Assembly: GCA_932521035.1 (NCBI GenBank)
Contig: OW051495.1
Span: forward strand, 4,836,001 to 4,900,000
Reading direction: 5' to 3'
DNA from: Oscheius dolichura
Lineage: Eukaryota; Nematoda; Chromadorea; Rhabditida; Rhabditidae
Length of the DNA stretch: 64,000 nucleotides
Below, one piece after another: positions 1-12,542 of this stretch; position 1 is the stretch's first letter, and each line of letters begins with the position of its first letter. A program made the position numbers and the translations under genes. Below the pieces are notes generated by a model that searched no databases, was not told the origin of the DNA, and worked only from the letters and a program-made list of their open reading frames with translations.

Positions 1-1413
1 TGGTAGCCTCGTAAAGAGGCGATCCCAACCGGGGAATGCCCTGACGCGTTGACAGCTTCCAAATCAGCTCCGTGTTCCATCTGAGAATGTCAGGAATAGG
101 CCACTCGACTCACCAGAAGAAAGCAGGCAGGCGCGTGGTTTCCAATGGCCGCTAGATGGAGCGGGGTGTTGCCACGGGAATCTTTGATAGCAAGGAGTTG
201 TCGGCTTTTCTTAGAGGAAAAGTTGCCAAGAAGAAGCAGCAGGACGGGGGTCGAACCGCAATCTCAAATCCTTATTTCCCGGAATTTATCCGTCGGCCAA
301 CTCACAGGCAGCGCAGTGGAGGGAGGTGGCCTCGTCGGCCGTCTTCCAGGTGATCGCTTCGCCTCCCATTCGCTCCAGCAGCCAGCGGGCCACGTTCTCG
401 TGTCCGCAGAGGGAGGCCACGTGGAGCAGGGATTGACCTGGCTGCCGTATCCCTTGTCTTATAGTTATCACCTCGGTTATTCACTATTCCGATTTGGGAG
501 TGGCCCGTTTCGACCAGATAGCGGACGCAGCTGAGGCAGCCGGCCTGGGCCGCGTACGTCAGCGGGGTGCAACAGAACTCGTCCCTCGCGTTCACCATGT
601 GACTGTCGAACTTCAACAGAAGCTTCAAGGCTTCCAAATTTCCTGAAGAAACTGCGGCTTGACCCAATTTGGGAGGTCTCACCTTGGGCTGCGGCCACAT
701 GGACGGGCAGCATTTGAGCGGCATTCGGCAGGGTGGCCAGGGACTTCCCGAAACCTAGGGCGAAGTCTTATAGGTCTAACTCTTGGATTACGTTTGAGTA
801 GTTTGGCGACCATTTGGTTGTCTCCTCGAGCGGCGGCGGCCATCAGAAGCGAGGTGCCGTTGAGATCTCTGTGAGGGGCAGGTTACAAGATGCACGGGGG
901 TGTGTCACCTTTGTAGCGCCATTTGCAGAACCTCCCGTAGGGGCCCGGCTAGGAGCAGCTCAACGGCCTCGTGGTCGCCGGCGGCCACCGAGATGTGGGC
1001 CGGCAGCTCGCCAATTAGGGAAGGGGCCTCCCGTATGCCGGGCACTGTCTCGCAGAGGTACCTTTAATCCTGACTTTTACCCGGCAAACAGCGATGACAC
1101 ACGGCAAACAGATAGAACAAACATTACCTGAGGGCATCCATGTGCCGGGATCGGGCCGCGTGATGGGCCGCGCTCTCCCCGGCCTCGTCCGTCTTCAACA
1201 GCTCCTCCCTCGTCAGATTCCTCAGGCATTGGACGTGTCCCTTCTGGGCGGCCACAACCGCCAGCGGACACCGGTGCTCTTCACCACTGAAGCCTCTTTT
1301 TGAGGAGCGGGACATATTTGGAGGAGGAGGGGGATGGGGAGGAACAGTCTGACTCACCTGTCGGGGGGCGACGGCATGGCCGAAGTGAGGAGCGGCACAC
1401 CCCGTTCAAACAT
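1..1413 (-). CDS. Ankyrin-repeat protein, 5' part (runs off window)
   Basis: Start codon chosen at 1413-1411 (MFERGVPLLTSAM). The reading frame continues through several short exons to the left edge, so the C-terminus is missing. Ankyrin-type units are visible in successive exons: one around 1250-1135 (AAQKGHVQCLRN, AAHHAARSRH), one around 1045-915 (HISVAAGDHEAVELLLAG), and others around 690-560 (AAVSSGNLEALKLLLKF, TPLTYAAQAGCLSCVRYLV), 470-310 (LLHVASLCGHENVARWLLE) and 110-1. Introns are about 40-80 nt, for example one from about 1356 to 1286. Ankyrin stacks mediate protein contacts. A long array could be the cytoplasmic N-terminus of a TRPA/TRPN-type channel, but no membrane segment lies inside the window, so that is only a possibility. 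Certain as an ankyrin-repeat protein, uncertain as to subfamily. Confidence 0.8.
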
Positions 1414-1511
1414 TGGCGCAAACAACCGGCTCCGGAGGGGGCTGGGTGGAGTTCGTTGCGTACAAATTTACTCCGACACAAAACAAACTCTTCGAAATGG
1501 AATGATTTATT

Positions 1512-2412
1512 CTAGACGTGGGCTACGGCGGGAGTTGGCCGGGGGTCCTGCTTCTGGGAGTTGTAGACCTTCTCCATGTGCCAGTAGTGGTGCCAGAGGA
1601 CAAAGGTGAAGAGCCAGTTGATGACGAACCCAAAAAGGTAAATACCGAACTGACAGCCGAGGCGAAAATCAACGTGACCCCCGAGAGCCTCGAGAATTTT
1701 GGGGGCGGTGGCCATGGTGAGCACGGACATGCCGAGGGAGTAGGACGACTGGATCAGCAGGCCTGGAAGGGGCTTATCTGGGGGGCAGGGGCAGCCGGGC
1801 ACCTGGCCAGAGCAGCCAGAGGGGCCTCGGGAAGCAGGTCATCGCGGCGATGGCGAGGGACAGCGAGGACGAGTGCTCCAGGGTCCACGCGAATCTCATG
1901 TAGCCGCCGTCTGAAGTCTCTCTTTCGTCTGTACTTTATAAGGGGGAAAACCCAGATAGTTGGCGACACACTCGTCCGTGCCGAGGACCCTCCTCATCAG
2001 CCCGAAGTCAAAGATGATAATGTCGTAGGCGAGCACTTGGACCTATAACGGAGGTGTCCAGGTGAAAACTTACTGCACCTGCCACGGCTCTTCCGGCCCG
2101 ATATTCGAACGACATAGAAAAATGTGTTTGTGTAGATAGAGGGACAGGATATGCTGTAGTAAACAGAAGGATGAGACTGGAGAAGGAGGATACCTGGAGG
2201 AAGGAGGCTAGGGCCACGAAGAGTTGGAACGAGGCTAGGGCAGTGGCAAGGGGCCTGTTTGATACCCGGATAGAGGAGCAGAGGGTCGTGTGGCGTTCCT
2301 CGATCTCGAGACACCAAAGCAGACGCATCTGCTCACCACATGTGCACTGAATCAGGGCGGCGGCTGAATTCGCTCTTTGACTATATTGCAGATATCGAGA
2401 GGTACTAGCCAT
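1512..2412 (-). CDS. Multi-pass membrane protein, family not recognised
   Basis: I do not recognise the family. Stop at 1512-1514. The clearest exons encode hydrophobic segments: ALASFQLFVALASFL near 2250-2210, then VQVLAYDIIIFDFG near 2045, EHSSSLSLAIAAMTCF near 1890, GLLIQSSYSLGMSVLTMA near 1770, and a final helix FGIYLFGFVINWLFTFVLW before a short cytosolic tail ending PTPAVAHV. Short GT-AG introns (about 36-45 nt) join these, for example 1952-1912 and 1805-1763. The N-terminus is the least certain part. The 2412 start gives MASTSRYLQYSQR with no initial membrane segment. At least four or five membrane passes are inferred. The stop lies about 100 bp from the start of the neighbouring ankyrin gene on the same strand. 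Confidence 0.6.
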
Positions 2413-2914
2413 AATCTATTGGTTGCTATAACTCCTCCCCTCCGAGGCAATTTTTCTCACATAGTAAAAGGATAATTGCTGTAAACCAATACACATACAA
2501 TTAATGTGTTTCGGATGATCTACATTTAGGAAAAAAAACGGTGTATAGACAGATCCAATAAGTTTTGGTGGGCTCGTAAAGGACCAACTACACAACGGTG
2601 TTGAAAGAGGCGGCAACGAATGTCAGGAACAATCAACCAATTACTGTGACTTTGGCAATCCAAATTTGAAAAGAAACCCATTTCGGTGTGGAAGAAATAT
2701 CTGCAAATGGATTTTCAGGGTCCGTTGATGACAATAATCGACGTATAATTGACCAAACGGGCACAATCTAAATGTAAGCGCAAGTTCAGATCACCGGTAA
2801 CGAGACTGGAAAATATGTTGTTACTGTCAAATATTAGATTTATTATTATTAGAATACACGATTGACACATTTTTGCCAACAATTTAGTTCAGCAAAATGA
2901 AAAGAGGAATGGTT

Positions 2915-3338
2915 CTAGTCGTTCTCATTCATTGGCTCGTCCTCATACACCGGTTCGTCATCGATAACGGCGGAGCTATTCTAAATCATTAGCTAACTTA
3001 TAAAAGACAATAATTTGTTAGAAGTTAAAAAAGAAGGCAAGGATACCTTTTGCATTTTTAGTATTTTATCATGCTCTTGCATTAATGCTTTTTTGCGCTG
3101 TAACAAGGTATGCTGGAAGTTAATAAGAATAGTTTCTTCCTGAAAAACAGATTAGAGTCAAGTGTAGTAAGAGAACGATGCTAGATTCTGAACATTGTGC
3201 TCGTGTAATCTATATAGAAAGAAAGCAACTAACCGCCTTCAAAGCCGCTAGCTCACTCTCAAATTCCGAAACAGGATTTAACGGCCTTTTTACTTTGGAA
3301 GGGAGAGTTGGAAATTTAGATGGATCTTTATCAGCCAT
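2915..3338 (-). CDS. Small charged coiled-coil protein, unrecognised
   Basis: Three exons give a protein of about 90 residues. Exon 1 (3338-3233) starts MADKDPSKFPTLPSKVKRP and ends in an EFESELAALKA helix. Exon 2 (about 3140-3047) encodes a lysine/glutamine-rich helix with HTLLQRKKALMQEHDKILK. Exon 3 (about 2975-2915) is acidic and ends DEPVYEDEPMNEND. Introns of about 90 and 70 nt have GT/AG ends. The middle looks like a short coiled coil, with a basic N-terminal and an acidic C-terminal tail, as in small adaptor subunits of complexes. I cannot assign a family. The consistent reading frame across all three exons is the main support. Confidence 0.5.
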
Positions 3339-3417
3339 GCTTTTCTGAAAAGAAATAATACATCCAAATGCGTTTTTCTGAAATAACTGAAAGTATACAT
3401 TTGCCAACATTCAATAT

Positions 3418-4085
3418 ATTCTTCAATATACAATAATGACAGTTGCCTCTATATAGACCAGGCTTCCTCAGCCCACTAGTGTCAAAGTTTTATAACTCTG
3501 AGCCATTTTCGTTTTTCGCGCGTTCATGTTCCTTCGCGGGCGAAATCACTTTTCGTATTGTTTTCTTTATTTTTTGTTTTCTGCTGAGCGTTGTTCAGTT
3601 TTTGATTGGTCCTTTCCGTTTCTTTCTTAGAAGTAAAAGTTGCTGTTTTTTTCTAACCTTACCTTCGAATATATATTTGCTTCTCGTAATCAACACAGTA
3701 TGTCAATATTCTCTTGTGTTCGTTTTGTACGGTTAATAAAATAATTCTACAAGTCTATAATTTTTCTTTCCCTCTTTTTGTATATATGTCAGTCACAAAT
3801 ATTGTGTCTTCGCGCGTTTTTCCGTAGCGGGTCTCCTCACGAAAAATCTACTGTAACGGGCATCGTTTTGAGCCAAAAATATTATAGCTACATGTTTTTA
3901 TATGAAATTTTATGTAAAAAGTGTTACGTGAATAGAAAAGTCATTTGGTTATATAAATTGACTAATGACAATCAATAATATACCGTGCTTCATAAAGAAA
4001 CTTCTAAACTTTCACATTATTTACTATTTCTTCTTTTTTTCAGAAACGAAGTAATTTCAACTAACGCATTAATGTAGTACATCTA
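3418..4085. other. AT-rich spacer between divergent genes
   Basis: This stretch separates the minus-strand small gene (start 3338) from the plus-strand BRPF-like gene (start 4086). It is strongly AT-rich with T-runs. The two open stretches (3443-3736 and 3778-3978) encode phenylalanine-rich, low-complexity sequence with no domain, so I regard them as non-coding. A shared divergent promoter is likely here, but I can point to no specific motif. Confidence 0.5.
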
Positions 4086-7000
4086 ATGGCATTTCAAATT
4101 AAATTGTCAAATGGAGAGCGAATTAATGCGGCAACATTTGACCGTATACATCGGGTAGACGATGCTAAGTTGCCTCATAATCGCAAATCTGCGGCATCTT
4201 TGTCCGCTTATAAAAAGGTATGAGATACTCCTTTGTGAAATGGTTGTTTTTTAGCATTTTAAAGCAGAACCGGGAACAGTTAACGTGCCTGTAGCAGAAT
4301 ATATTGAGATAGCTGTAAATGAAACGCCTAGCCCTAGGAAATTTCCCCAAGATTATATTGCTTTCCAGCCAAAGCAGAGCGAAGATTATGAGACGATTGT
4401 TGAATATGACTACGATGATGAGGTATGTGTGAACACAGTTATTTGGATTTTTCATTTCCTTTTAGGATAGTAATTGGCTACATCTTTTGAATACTGAGCG
4501 GAAGAAAAATAAAGAGAAAGAAATCGATTATGAAACCTTTGAGATGGTGATGGACAGATTGGAAAAAGAGTCCATTTTTGAGGTTTGATGGTATTCATTA
4601 CATGAAACTATTTGTTTCCATTTTCAGTTAAAACCTTCTGCATCACTAGTTGCTGGATCGTCTGGAGAGTCTGACGACGTTTGTTGCGTTTGTTGTGATG
4701 GAGAAACAACTAACGTTAACCAAATTATATATTGTGACATGTGTAACATTGCAGTTCATCAGGTTAGCATAGGTTATGGTGGTTATATTTAATTTTCAGG
4801 ACTGCTATGGCGTGCCTTACATCCCTGCTGGACAGTGGCTTTGCCGAAAATGCAAACTTTCTCCTTCGTCTCCTGTAGAGTGTTGTCTGTGCCCTAATAC
4901 AGGCGGCGCTTTCAAACAAACTGCAGACGGGAGATGGGCTCATGTCGTTTGCGCTATATGGTTAAATGAGGTAAATTTGTGCAACAAAATCATATAAAAA
5001 AGGTTTAAGGTTCACTTTGGAAACGCAGTTTTTCTTGAACCAATAGAAGGCGTAGATAACTCATTACGAAGACGCTCAAAATTGAAATGCCTTGTCTGCA
5101 GGTATAGTTACTTTTCATTAATTTTATTATAATATAAGAAATCGGACTTGATCCTTGTTGTTCATTATAGGCGAGCACCAATCAGTTTATTTATAGGCAA
5201 AAAATGGGTGCTTGTCTTCAGTGTTCAACTAGAAGTTGCATAAAAGCATTTCATGTCACTTGTGCTCAAAATTCTGGGATGTCAATGCAGGTATGCACTA
5301 AAGAAGACAAAAATCAAGAGGATGGAATGGATGTACAGGTTGTTAGCTATACATTTAAAAAGTAAGGATAGTTTTTAGAGATTTGTATATTGTCACCTTC
5401 ACACAGACGATGACGATGCATCAAGAGACATAAACGTAAGACGAAAGCGAATGGAGAATGCAATCAGAAATGCCCGACGAAGCATGGCTCATCTTTCCGA
5501 ACAGTCAGTAACTATAAAGTATACATTCTATGAGTTACGCTAACGACATCGTACTTTTAGTATGCCAACAGTATCCCGATCAGTAGTGGAAGGCATTAGA
5601 AGAAGAGTTAATATTGTGATTGACGACATAGTTGAATACTGGTACCTAAAAAGAAAAAGCCGATGTGGTGCACCACTTATTCGAAGGCTACAGGTATCAC
5701 TTTATTAGACAAAGTACATATTATTTTTTAAAGCTAAGCACCAAACGTCCTTCTGGTGTACATATAGAAATGAATGACGAGGACAAAGAAACATTTGCAA
5801 AGTTTGGAGACATCTTTTCGGTTGATTACTATACAAATTTAGCATCAATAAGGTGAGAATCGTCTGGGAGAACACTCGATTGTTATGTGAACTCGTCAAG
5901 AAACGTGAGGCTGTTAAGCTCAAGCACGTACGTTGGCCATGGATGATAGTAAATTCCATTAAGGTTGAAATTTGTCAAGAAATTTTTGGAATGTTGGTTA
6001 AACCTGCTCAGATGGCATTAGAAGAGACTATAGACGTATTAGAAAGGAAAGATAAAAATCAAGTATGATTGCCTTTGATTCCCAAACAAGCTTTCAGATT
6101 TTTGCAAGCCCAGTAGAAGTTGAAGGATATAAGACCATTATAAAGAATCCTATGGATCTTTCAACCATGAGAAGACGAATAAAAGACGGAAAAATAGGTG
6201 TAAACTGTTTTTGGGTGTATAAAATTGAGCTTTTCAGCCTCTTTCACAGATGTCCGCGCTGATTTCATTCTTATGATGGATAATTGTGCTAAATTCAATG
6301 CGCAAAACGAATGGTATCTAAAATATGGTAAACGGTTTCGAAGAACGGGTCTTAGTGTAATAACAGAAGCCGAAGAATTACATGCGGATAGAGAAAAGGT
6401 TGGAAATTTTAGTCTGCCCTTTAACTGATTTTTTAAGACAATAACTGATCCATCTCAATCTAAAGAAGTGGCTGCGATAAAATTCTACGAATCTTTGAGA
6501 TTATCCCAAAACACTGATGAAGATCTGCAAGTGAACTTAAATGCTGACAGTATAGATAAAATTAAGGAGAAAAGGTATTTCTATGGCTGTTAGTTTCGTT
6601 AGGGTGCATGGACATTTTTTTTGCAAGGGTGGCTTGTAGTAACGTGGTGATAAGCGTATAGAAAATTTGTTTTTCCATCAAGAAACAGTAATTTCATAGT
6701 GTTTAATGCTCATTACGAATTAAAAACGTCCTATATTAATTTCAGGACACGACGATTCTCTTCCTTCATTGCAGACTTAAATGGTAAAAGTTCGTCTTCG
6801 AAACCAATTAAAGCTCTCTTTGGTTATTCAAAATTATTTTAAATACACTGAAGCTGATTTAAGGCACTACCCCAAATTCAAAACGTAAAGGATCAGAAGT
6901 AACAACGCCAACATCTGTAAAGAACAAAAAAAGTAAAAAAGACGATGTTAAAACACCAAGGATAACTCGATTTTTCACTGCAAAAACGGCTGAAGCAGTA

Positions 7001-7756
7001 GTACCGGCGCCACTTCTTGCATATAGGGATAATGCTGCCATTAAAAGGTCTGGTTTTATGTATTTCGTATTTGATTGTAATATATTTGTAAATAGCCGTT
7101 TTAATCCCATGTTGTTTATATATAAGTACAATTTAGTCCTCTTCCGGCTGATATAGCCTCTTCGGAATCGTCTACTGAAGAAGAAGACAATAGGGTTATC
7201 CGAAGAAGTAGTCGTTTATTGGAAAACTCGAAAAATCCACCGGAAGTAACCAGTGACGAGGACATCTTCGAACACAATGATCTCGTAAGGGTTGAAGGTG
7301 TTGCGGGGAGGTTAGTCCTTTTTTTGGCTCAACTCATTTTGTCTGTCCAAATGTTCCATTTGTTATGCGACCCTTTCCCGGCAAATTCTAGCGACCGCAT
7401 GAGGTTTTAGAATTATCGATCCCCGTGCAGCGTTGATGGAAGATGGTCTCCCTAAACAGCTAGTAGCTGAATGCAGAGCGCGCAGAAGAGAACATCGCGT
7501 ATGTGTAAAGCTTTTCGGGACTGAAAATAATTGGTCGGTGCTATTTCCTGGCTTGCTTAATCTTTTCTTCAGGGGCTGGTACCTCCCTTCTGAAATTAGC
7601 CATTTGGAAATGGGTGAAAATAAAAATGTTGATGCCATAAACGGTGCGAAAACCTGGTTGGTTTTATAAATGTTGTTACAGAAATCACTTTAGAACAATG
7701 TAGATAACGTTTGTTTCAGGTATAACAGCACTGTTGATTATGTAAATGGTAAATAG
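4086..7756 (+). CDS. BRPF/Br140-like PHD-bromodomain-PWWP chromatin reader
   Basis: This is the scaffold subunit type of MOZ/MORF-class histone acetyltransferase complexes and acts on chromatin. The domain order matches BRPF. An N-terminal EPcA-like region contains [16 protein letters not shown] (about 4530). The first PHD finger (about 4660-4850) contains [10 protein letters not shown] and [12 protein letters not shown]. It is followed by the zinc knuckle and extended second PHD (about 4880-5300) with [21 protein letters not shown] and [13 protein letters not shown]. Next comes the EPcA second part, [20 protein letters not shown] (about 5640-5695). The bromodomain (about 6100-6345) has [16 protein letters not shown] and the acetyl-lysine-binding NCAKFNAQN. 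The PWWP near the end (about 7280-7600) contains [15 protein letters not shown]. About 15 short introns separate the exons. Stop TAG at 7754-7756. The bromodomain plus PWWP rule out JADE. The closest named relatives are BRPF1-3 and nematode LIN-49. Confidence 0.9.
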
Positions 7757-8166
7757 TCAGCCTTGTTTTCCCTCCACTACAACTCATTCCAGAGCCGGTG
7801 ATCTTGGTTTTTATCGTGTAGTTTGTCTTCATCTTATCGTATTCTTATAATTAACGAATAATAAAGTTCTATTATCCGCCTGACGGTGTCTTCTCAGTTG
7901 TTTCCGCTGTCGTGTGGTAGAGGGGAAGCCACGTAATGTGAAGATTTGGACATGCAGCGCCCCAAACAGCTTACACAACCATTTATTACCCATTATAAGA
8001 AATGCGTACACATCGACAGGCTTCAATGAAATTTAAACAGCAATCTACGGCAATCGGGTTAGTAGAACATCTAGAGAATCATTCCTTCTATCAATAGGGC
8101 GAATCGGTGGTTCACTATACATCCCGCGGTAAGTGTGGTATCGTATCTTACAAATCTAAGCAACCA

Positions 8167-9316
8167 TTATTGTGAAAATTTGGAGAATGGATCAACCTGA
8201 TCTTTGAAACGAGGGCTAATTAGCTTATGGTAAATTAAACTGCTGCACAAAGCAACAGCTCCATCGCATTTTTCAGCAGATGCAATATTTAAACTAAAAG
8301 CAGAAGGTATCGCATTATATTATAGGTTAGAGAAGTCTGAAAAAATTCAACAACAAACCAATGGTTAAACAGCAACCTTCCGTACCCTTGGCGGTAAGAA
8401 TCAGCACGTACGGCAACTAACATTAGAAAAATCTGAATTCTAGAAGGGTTAGGAAGGCATCTTCCCTTACCGGTTTGGAAATACCGCTCTCCTCACAATG
8501 GTAAACAAAATCAATACGGTTAAACAGGTATTTTAGAAACTCGACTGCAATGACCATGCCCTCATCTTGAAAGTCATAAGCACACAATCGATCCATCTGA
8601 ATTGCAACAGCTTTATATAAAACTTTGCGATGCCTGTTTTTCAAAAATGCTGGCTTTACTAGCCAAGCATATGCCAAGAAGTGCCCCGGAAGTATCTCGT
8701 ATGCAACAGGAAGACTCCGAACATTCAGAGACGACATCAGAAAGCATAATTTTAAGTTCACTTCTGAGAAAAATTATGGTGAAAGTTTGAAAATTAGCCT
8801 ACTTATTTGTTATTTTGATACTCGATAATATAGGCTCCTGAGTGATAACATAATCTAGCAGAAAACCAATAACCTGAAATTAGCAAGAATCTTCTATTAT
8901 TTCTACGTCAATGAGATCAAGTAATGGCAGACACTATCATATATGTATCTCGTATTACATGTTTGCTCAATTGGTTCCGTTTGAATCTCAAAAGGTAAAA
9001 TAAATATTCTAGAAGATTTTGCGCACGTCTAAAAATCATCAACTGGTAGATAATAAAGCCATTCACAAAAAGAACAAATAATATTGGGGAACATGATGGT
9101 TCGTCTTTTTTCCTTGTGTTATGAAAAATTAATAAGTTGAAATTCTTGAAGAAGTGAACTCACCTCCTCTGAAGGGGCTAACTTCTCCGGCTGCATACTT
9201 TTGAGATTATTCCCGGAAGACGCAGCCGAAGATTCTGCTTCGTCTAGGGAAGCGAGCGTAGGCTGTTGCACAGGTTCGCCACCACCCCCAGAGGCGGATG
9301 CAACGAGGGTGGCCAT
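8167..9316 (-). CDS. Possible GNAT (arylalkylamine-type) N-acetyltransferase
   Basis: Weakly supported multi-exon gene. The start at 9316 gives MATLVASASGGGGEPVQQP followed by a Ser/Glu-rich stretch. Further exons read FLLDYVITQEPILSS (about 8865-8820), LSDVVSECSESSCCIRDTSG and ALLGICLASKAS (about 8750-8650), MDRLCAYDFQDEGMVIAV (about 8590), and a last exon with SAEKCDGAVALCSSLIYHKL ending FSKFSQ (stop 8167-8169). The order 'F..EP', then a serine-rich strand with GxLLG, then a CSS..Y..KL helix recalls AANAT-like GNAT enzymes. However, the acetyl-CoA motif is not clear and exon joins are uncertain. AT-rich sequence and competing frames lower confidence. It lies head-away from the BRPF-like gene's 3' end. 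Confidence 0.3.
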
Positions 9317-9621
9317 TTGGCGATATATGTATTGAAAAATGCTGCCGCTCTTATTCACTGGAGGAGGGGCGCAACCAGCACAGTACGCCGGCGTCGCCTC
9401 TCCGTTCCTTTTTCTGGAAAAAAATCTTTTTTTTCGGAAGGAAACTTCTACATGGTTAAGGAAATAGTCGGTAAGAAAACATCACGTCCAATTGCCACGC
9501 TAATATAGTAAATTATATTAATTATAGCAGACGTAAGCTTATTCATGGTTTTTAAACACGATACTTGAAAGGTAAATGATGCAATCAATTTCTTAGGAAA
9601 GAATAGTTATAGGCAATTATG

Positions 9622-12228
9622 TCAAGGCGGAACAGGTACTGCGATGGCGGGCTGCAACACTCCGGCCTCCGGATCGATGCTGCTCGCTAGTCCCCTACTT
9701 TTATGTGAAGCAGCATGTACTGGAGCTCATTTCAACGACGAATTCATTGACAATGAAAATACAATACACTTACATTTTTGCTAGGCTTACACACAAAAAT
9801 AATGGTTCACTAAGTTTTCCGAGGTATACCATATTGGTATTTTATATAAGCCAAGCGGGGCTAATCAATTTTATTCGTTTCCAGTAAGTTCATGTAAAGC
9901 TTCTTTTTACTATTTTTGCTCCTTTTATTAAAGCCAAACCTTTCTGTTTTGTTGTTTGCGGGTCGTCTGTCTGCACTGGAGTGAGCAGTTGTACAATTTG
10001 ACTCCATTCCAAGGGATACTTCAAAGGATCATCCAAACAACTAAAAATAGATAATTATAATCTAAATAATAATAATAATATTAAACATTCTCGGCCGTAT
10101 AAAAATATCACCCCTTAATTGAATAAGATGAATAGACGAAAATAACGTAAGGCCTTTTAGGAGAATTTCTTTCTTCAGTTCGAGTGTCATGGTGAGGAAT
10201 CGACAGCGTTTTAACCGAGTTAAGCCTTTTCCTACAAGCCGCAACAATCCGAGATCATTTTTTGACCGAATTGGACCGTTTATAGGAGAAGAGCTTAATT
10301 CTGGTAAAACGCTGTCGTTTCGCTCACTGTGACGCTCCCAAACTGAAGAAAGAAATGCACCTAGTCGCCATCGAATGAACCTACTCTCGCCTTGCTGTGT
10401 GGAAAAATATTTTACAGGAAAAGAATTTTTTGAAATAGGAAATTCGGGAAAAAATGGGTTAAAGTTAAAACAATAGTTAATGTTATTACTTCATGAAATT
10501 TGCAAAAATAGTTATTTAAATAATCAAAAATCGAAAATTTAAGGATTGATTGACACACCTGAAATATTGCAAATGATCCAAATCGATAAATAAACTAGAG
10601 CACTCTTTCAAAGTAGACAGTGCTGCTCCGTTGGTATGACATACAGTGGGTATGCGAAGCAACAAAGGTAAACAGTTCGCGACACAACCACCACATACTT
10701 CATCCTATAACGTCATAATGGGATAAATTTGAATAGTAACATCGTGATATAATGTTAAATGTTAGAATAAAACGACTTTTTTCCATTAAAAAAGAGAAAT
10801 GAAAATAATTGCATCAAAAATGTAGGAAGCATATTTAAAATATGCGTCTGTACCCTTTTAACATAATAATGCCATCAAAAGTGTTAGAGTGATATCAGCA
10901 CGCATTTCAAATAACCCACTGAAATATTGAAATTACACGCCTTAATTCTCCGGATTGCTTCGTGGTATGATTGCCGCAATAATTGTTCTATGGCCGTCCT
11001 ACATCTCTTTTCATCATCAGCAGTCCCATCTAAAACAATTCTAGAATGCGCAACCACTATGAAACCAACCATAGACACTGTAAACCGAAATGAAAGGCGC
11101 TATCAGACGTACACTTAATAATTCAGGACCAAGGCGATTAATTAAGTCCTCAGGTACTGGTAGCATCTAAAAGCTCGTACTAAATCCCTTTTAAATTCGT
11201 GTAAGTAAATTACGTTATAACATCTAAATGCAACTTTTTCATATCAGCTTCTGAAAATGTTTAAAAATATTATAACATACAAAATGAAGTTTTCCGAGTA
11301 CTGCCAGATACAATTCCTGAAATGGGGCACCATCTGCTACGTCTTAAATTATTTTGTAAATTTTTTGTCAGCATTATTTTCAAAACCTTCATTTTTAGAA
11401 TATTTCCTCAATATTGTTGAAATATTCGTTGATGCCTGCTGAAATGTAATAGGTGCGTGTAAAGCGCGAACGTAATAATATATAGCATCGATAAAATTTG
11501 ATCTTAAATTATGTCATAAACAATGGCAGAAGTGCTTCTTACTTTAAATTAGACATAAGTCCCAATTGATTCCAAATATCACCGCGCATTGGCTGAATGT
11601 TCAAGGATGCTTTATAAAACTGTTCAGATAATGCGAGATCACCCTTAAAATAAATCATTCTCCATAAAGAAGATGTATAATAGTAAAATGATTCACATCA
11701 TCATATTTTACTCACTTTGTAACGAAGAAGATCGCCCATTCGTAATGCAATAAAGCCGATAATTTTACAACGATGCATTTTGTCAATTGTTTTCTGTTTG
11801 AGTGCTCCAGCTAAACTGGATACAGTCAGGGACGACGGAAGCTCGTTAGGAAGTAAAAGATAGTAAACATGCAGAATCTGACTGAACTGGATCATCCAAC
11901 TAATTACCATGTTTAGAACATTATCGCTTGACTGAACTAATTTACAAAAAAAAATAACATTCCTTACTTTTAAGACGCCTTTCGCGGATGTTACAGAATT
12001 GATAAGACTACGGTTAAGCTTCCACAATTGGTTCTCCACACCTTTAGTAATGGCAAATTCTAGATCTTCTACGAAAAGATCGGATATCATCTTATAAACT
12101 ATTAATAATTAAAATGAACAACATACCTTATTTAACCGTAGCGCTGTATCAATATCTATATCATTCGTTATTTGACATAAACCTTTTTTGATTTCAAGAT
12201 AAATCGTTTCAGCTCTTTCAGAGGCCAT
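9622..12228 (-). CDS. EST1/SMG5-7-family nonsense-mediated decay factor
   Basis: Start MASERAETIYLEIKKGLCQ at 12228. Identification rests on the EST1-type 14-3-3-like/TPR region. The exon ending about 11716 has DKMHRCKIIGFIALRMGDLLRY, which fits the family's 'CxxxLGDLxRY' signature. The next exon (about 11645-11545) has SEQFYKASLNIQPMRGDIWN followed by QLGL, matching 'YxxAxxLxPxxGxxxNQL'. The following exon has DAIYYYVRALHAPITFQQ, matching the conserved 'AxYYYxRSL' segment. These proteins bind phosphorylated UPF1 in the cytoplasm. Downstream exons (11078-10925, 10720-10560, 10350-10155, 10035-9905, 9690-9622) are open but lack a recognisable PIN domain. SMG5, SMG6 or SMG7 cannot therefore be chosen. 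Whether every downstream exon belongs here is unsure. Confidence 0.7.
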
Positions 12229-12542
12229 CTGGTAAATATAGCACGATCTCCTAACAGAAACGATATAAAAATGTGTAAAAACAAAACGATCTACTATATT
12301 ATAATATGAAAAAAATGTTTACCCGGCATATGGAATGGGATAATTACATATATTAGTAAAACGGATACAAAGGGAAAAAAATAATAATATGGTACAGGCA
12401 AAACTCAATCACTAGATGAAAACCGGGGTTGGAGTTTTGAAAAACGGTTGAAAGGTAATTTTCTGATTACAAAATGCGCTTTGGGTCAATATATAACAGG
12501 AGTTCCGAATATACAGAGATGCGCGAAAAAAAAACAATTTGG

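Noticed and set aside
240-310. Possible tRNA on the minus strand (GGTTCGACCCC B-box with a TTGGCCGACGG A-box-like motif).
   Set aside because: It lies within a GT-AG intron of the ankyrin gene and does not fold into acceptor and T stems.
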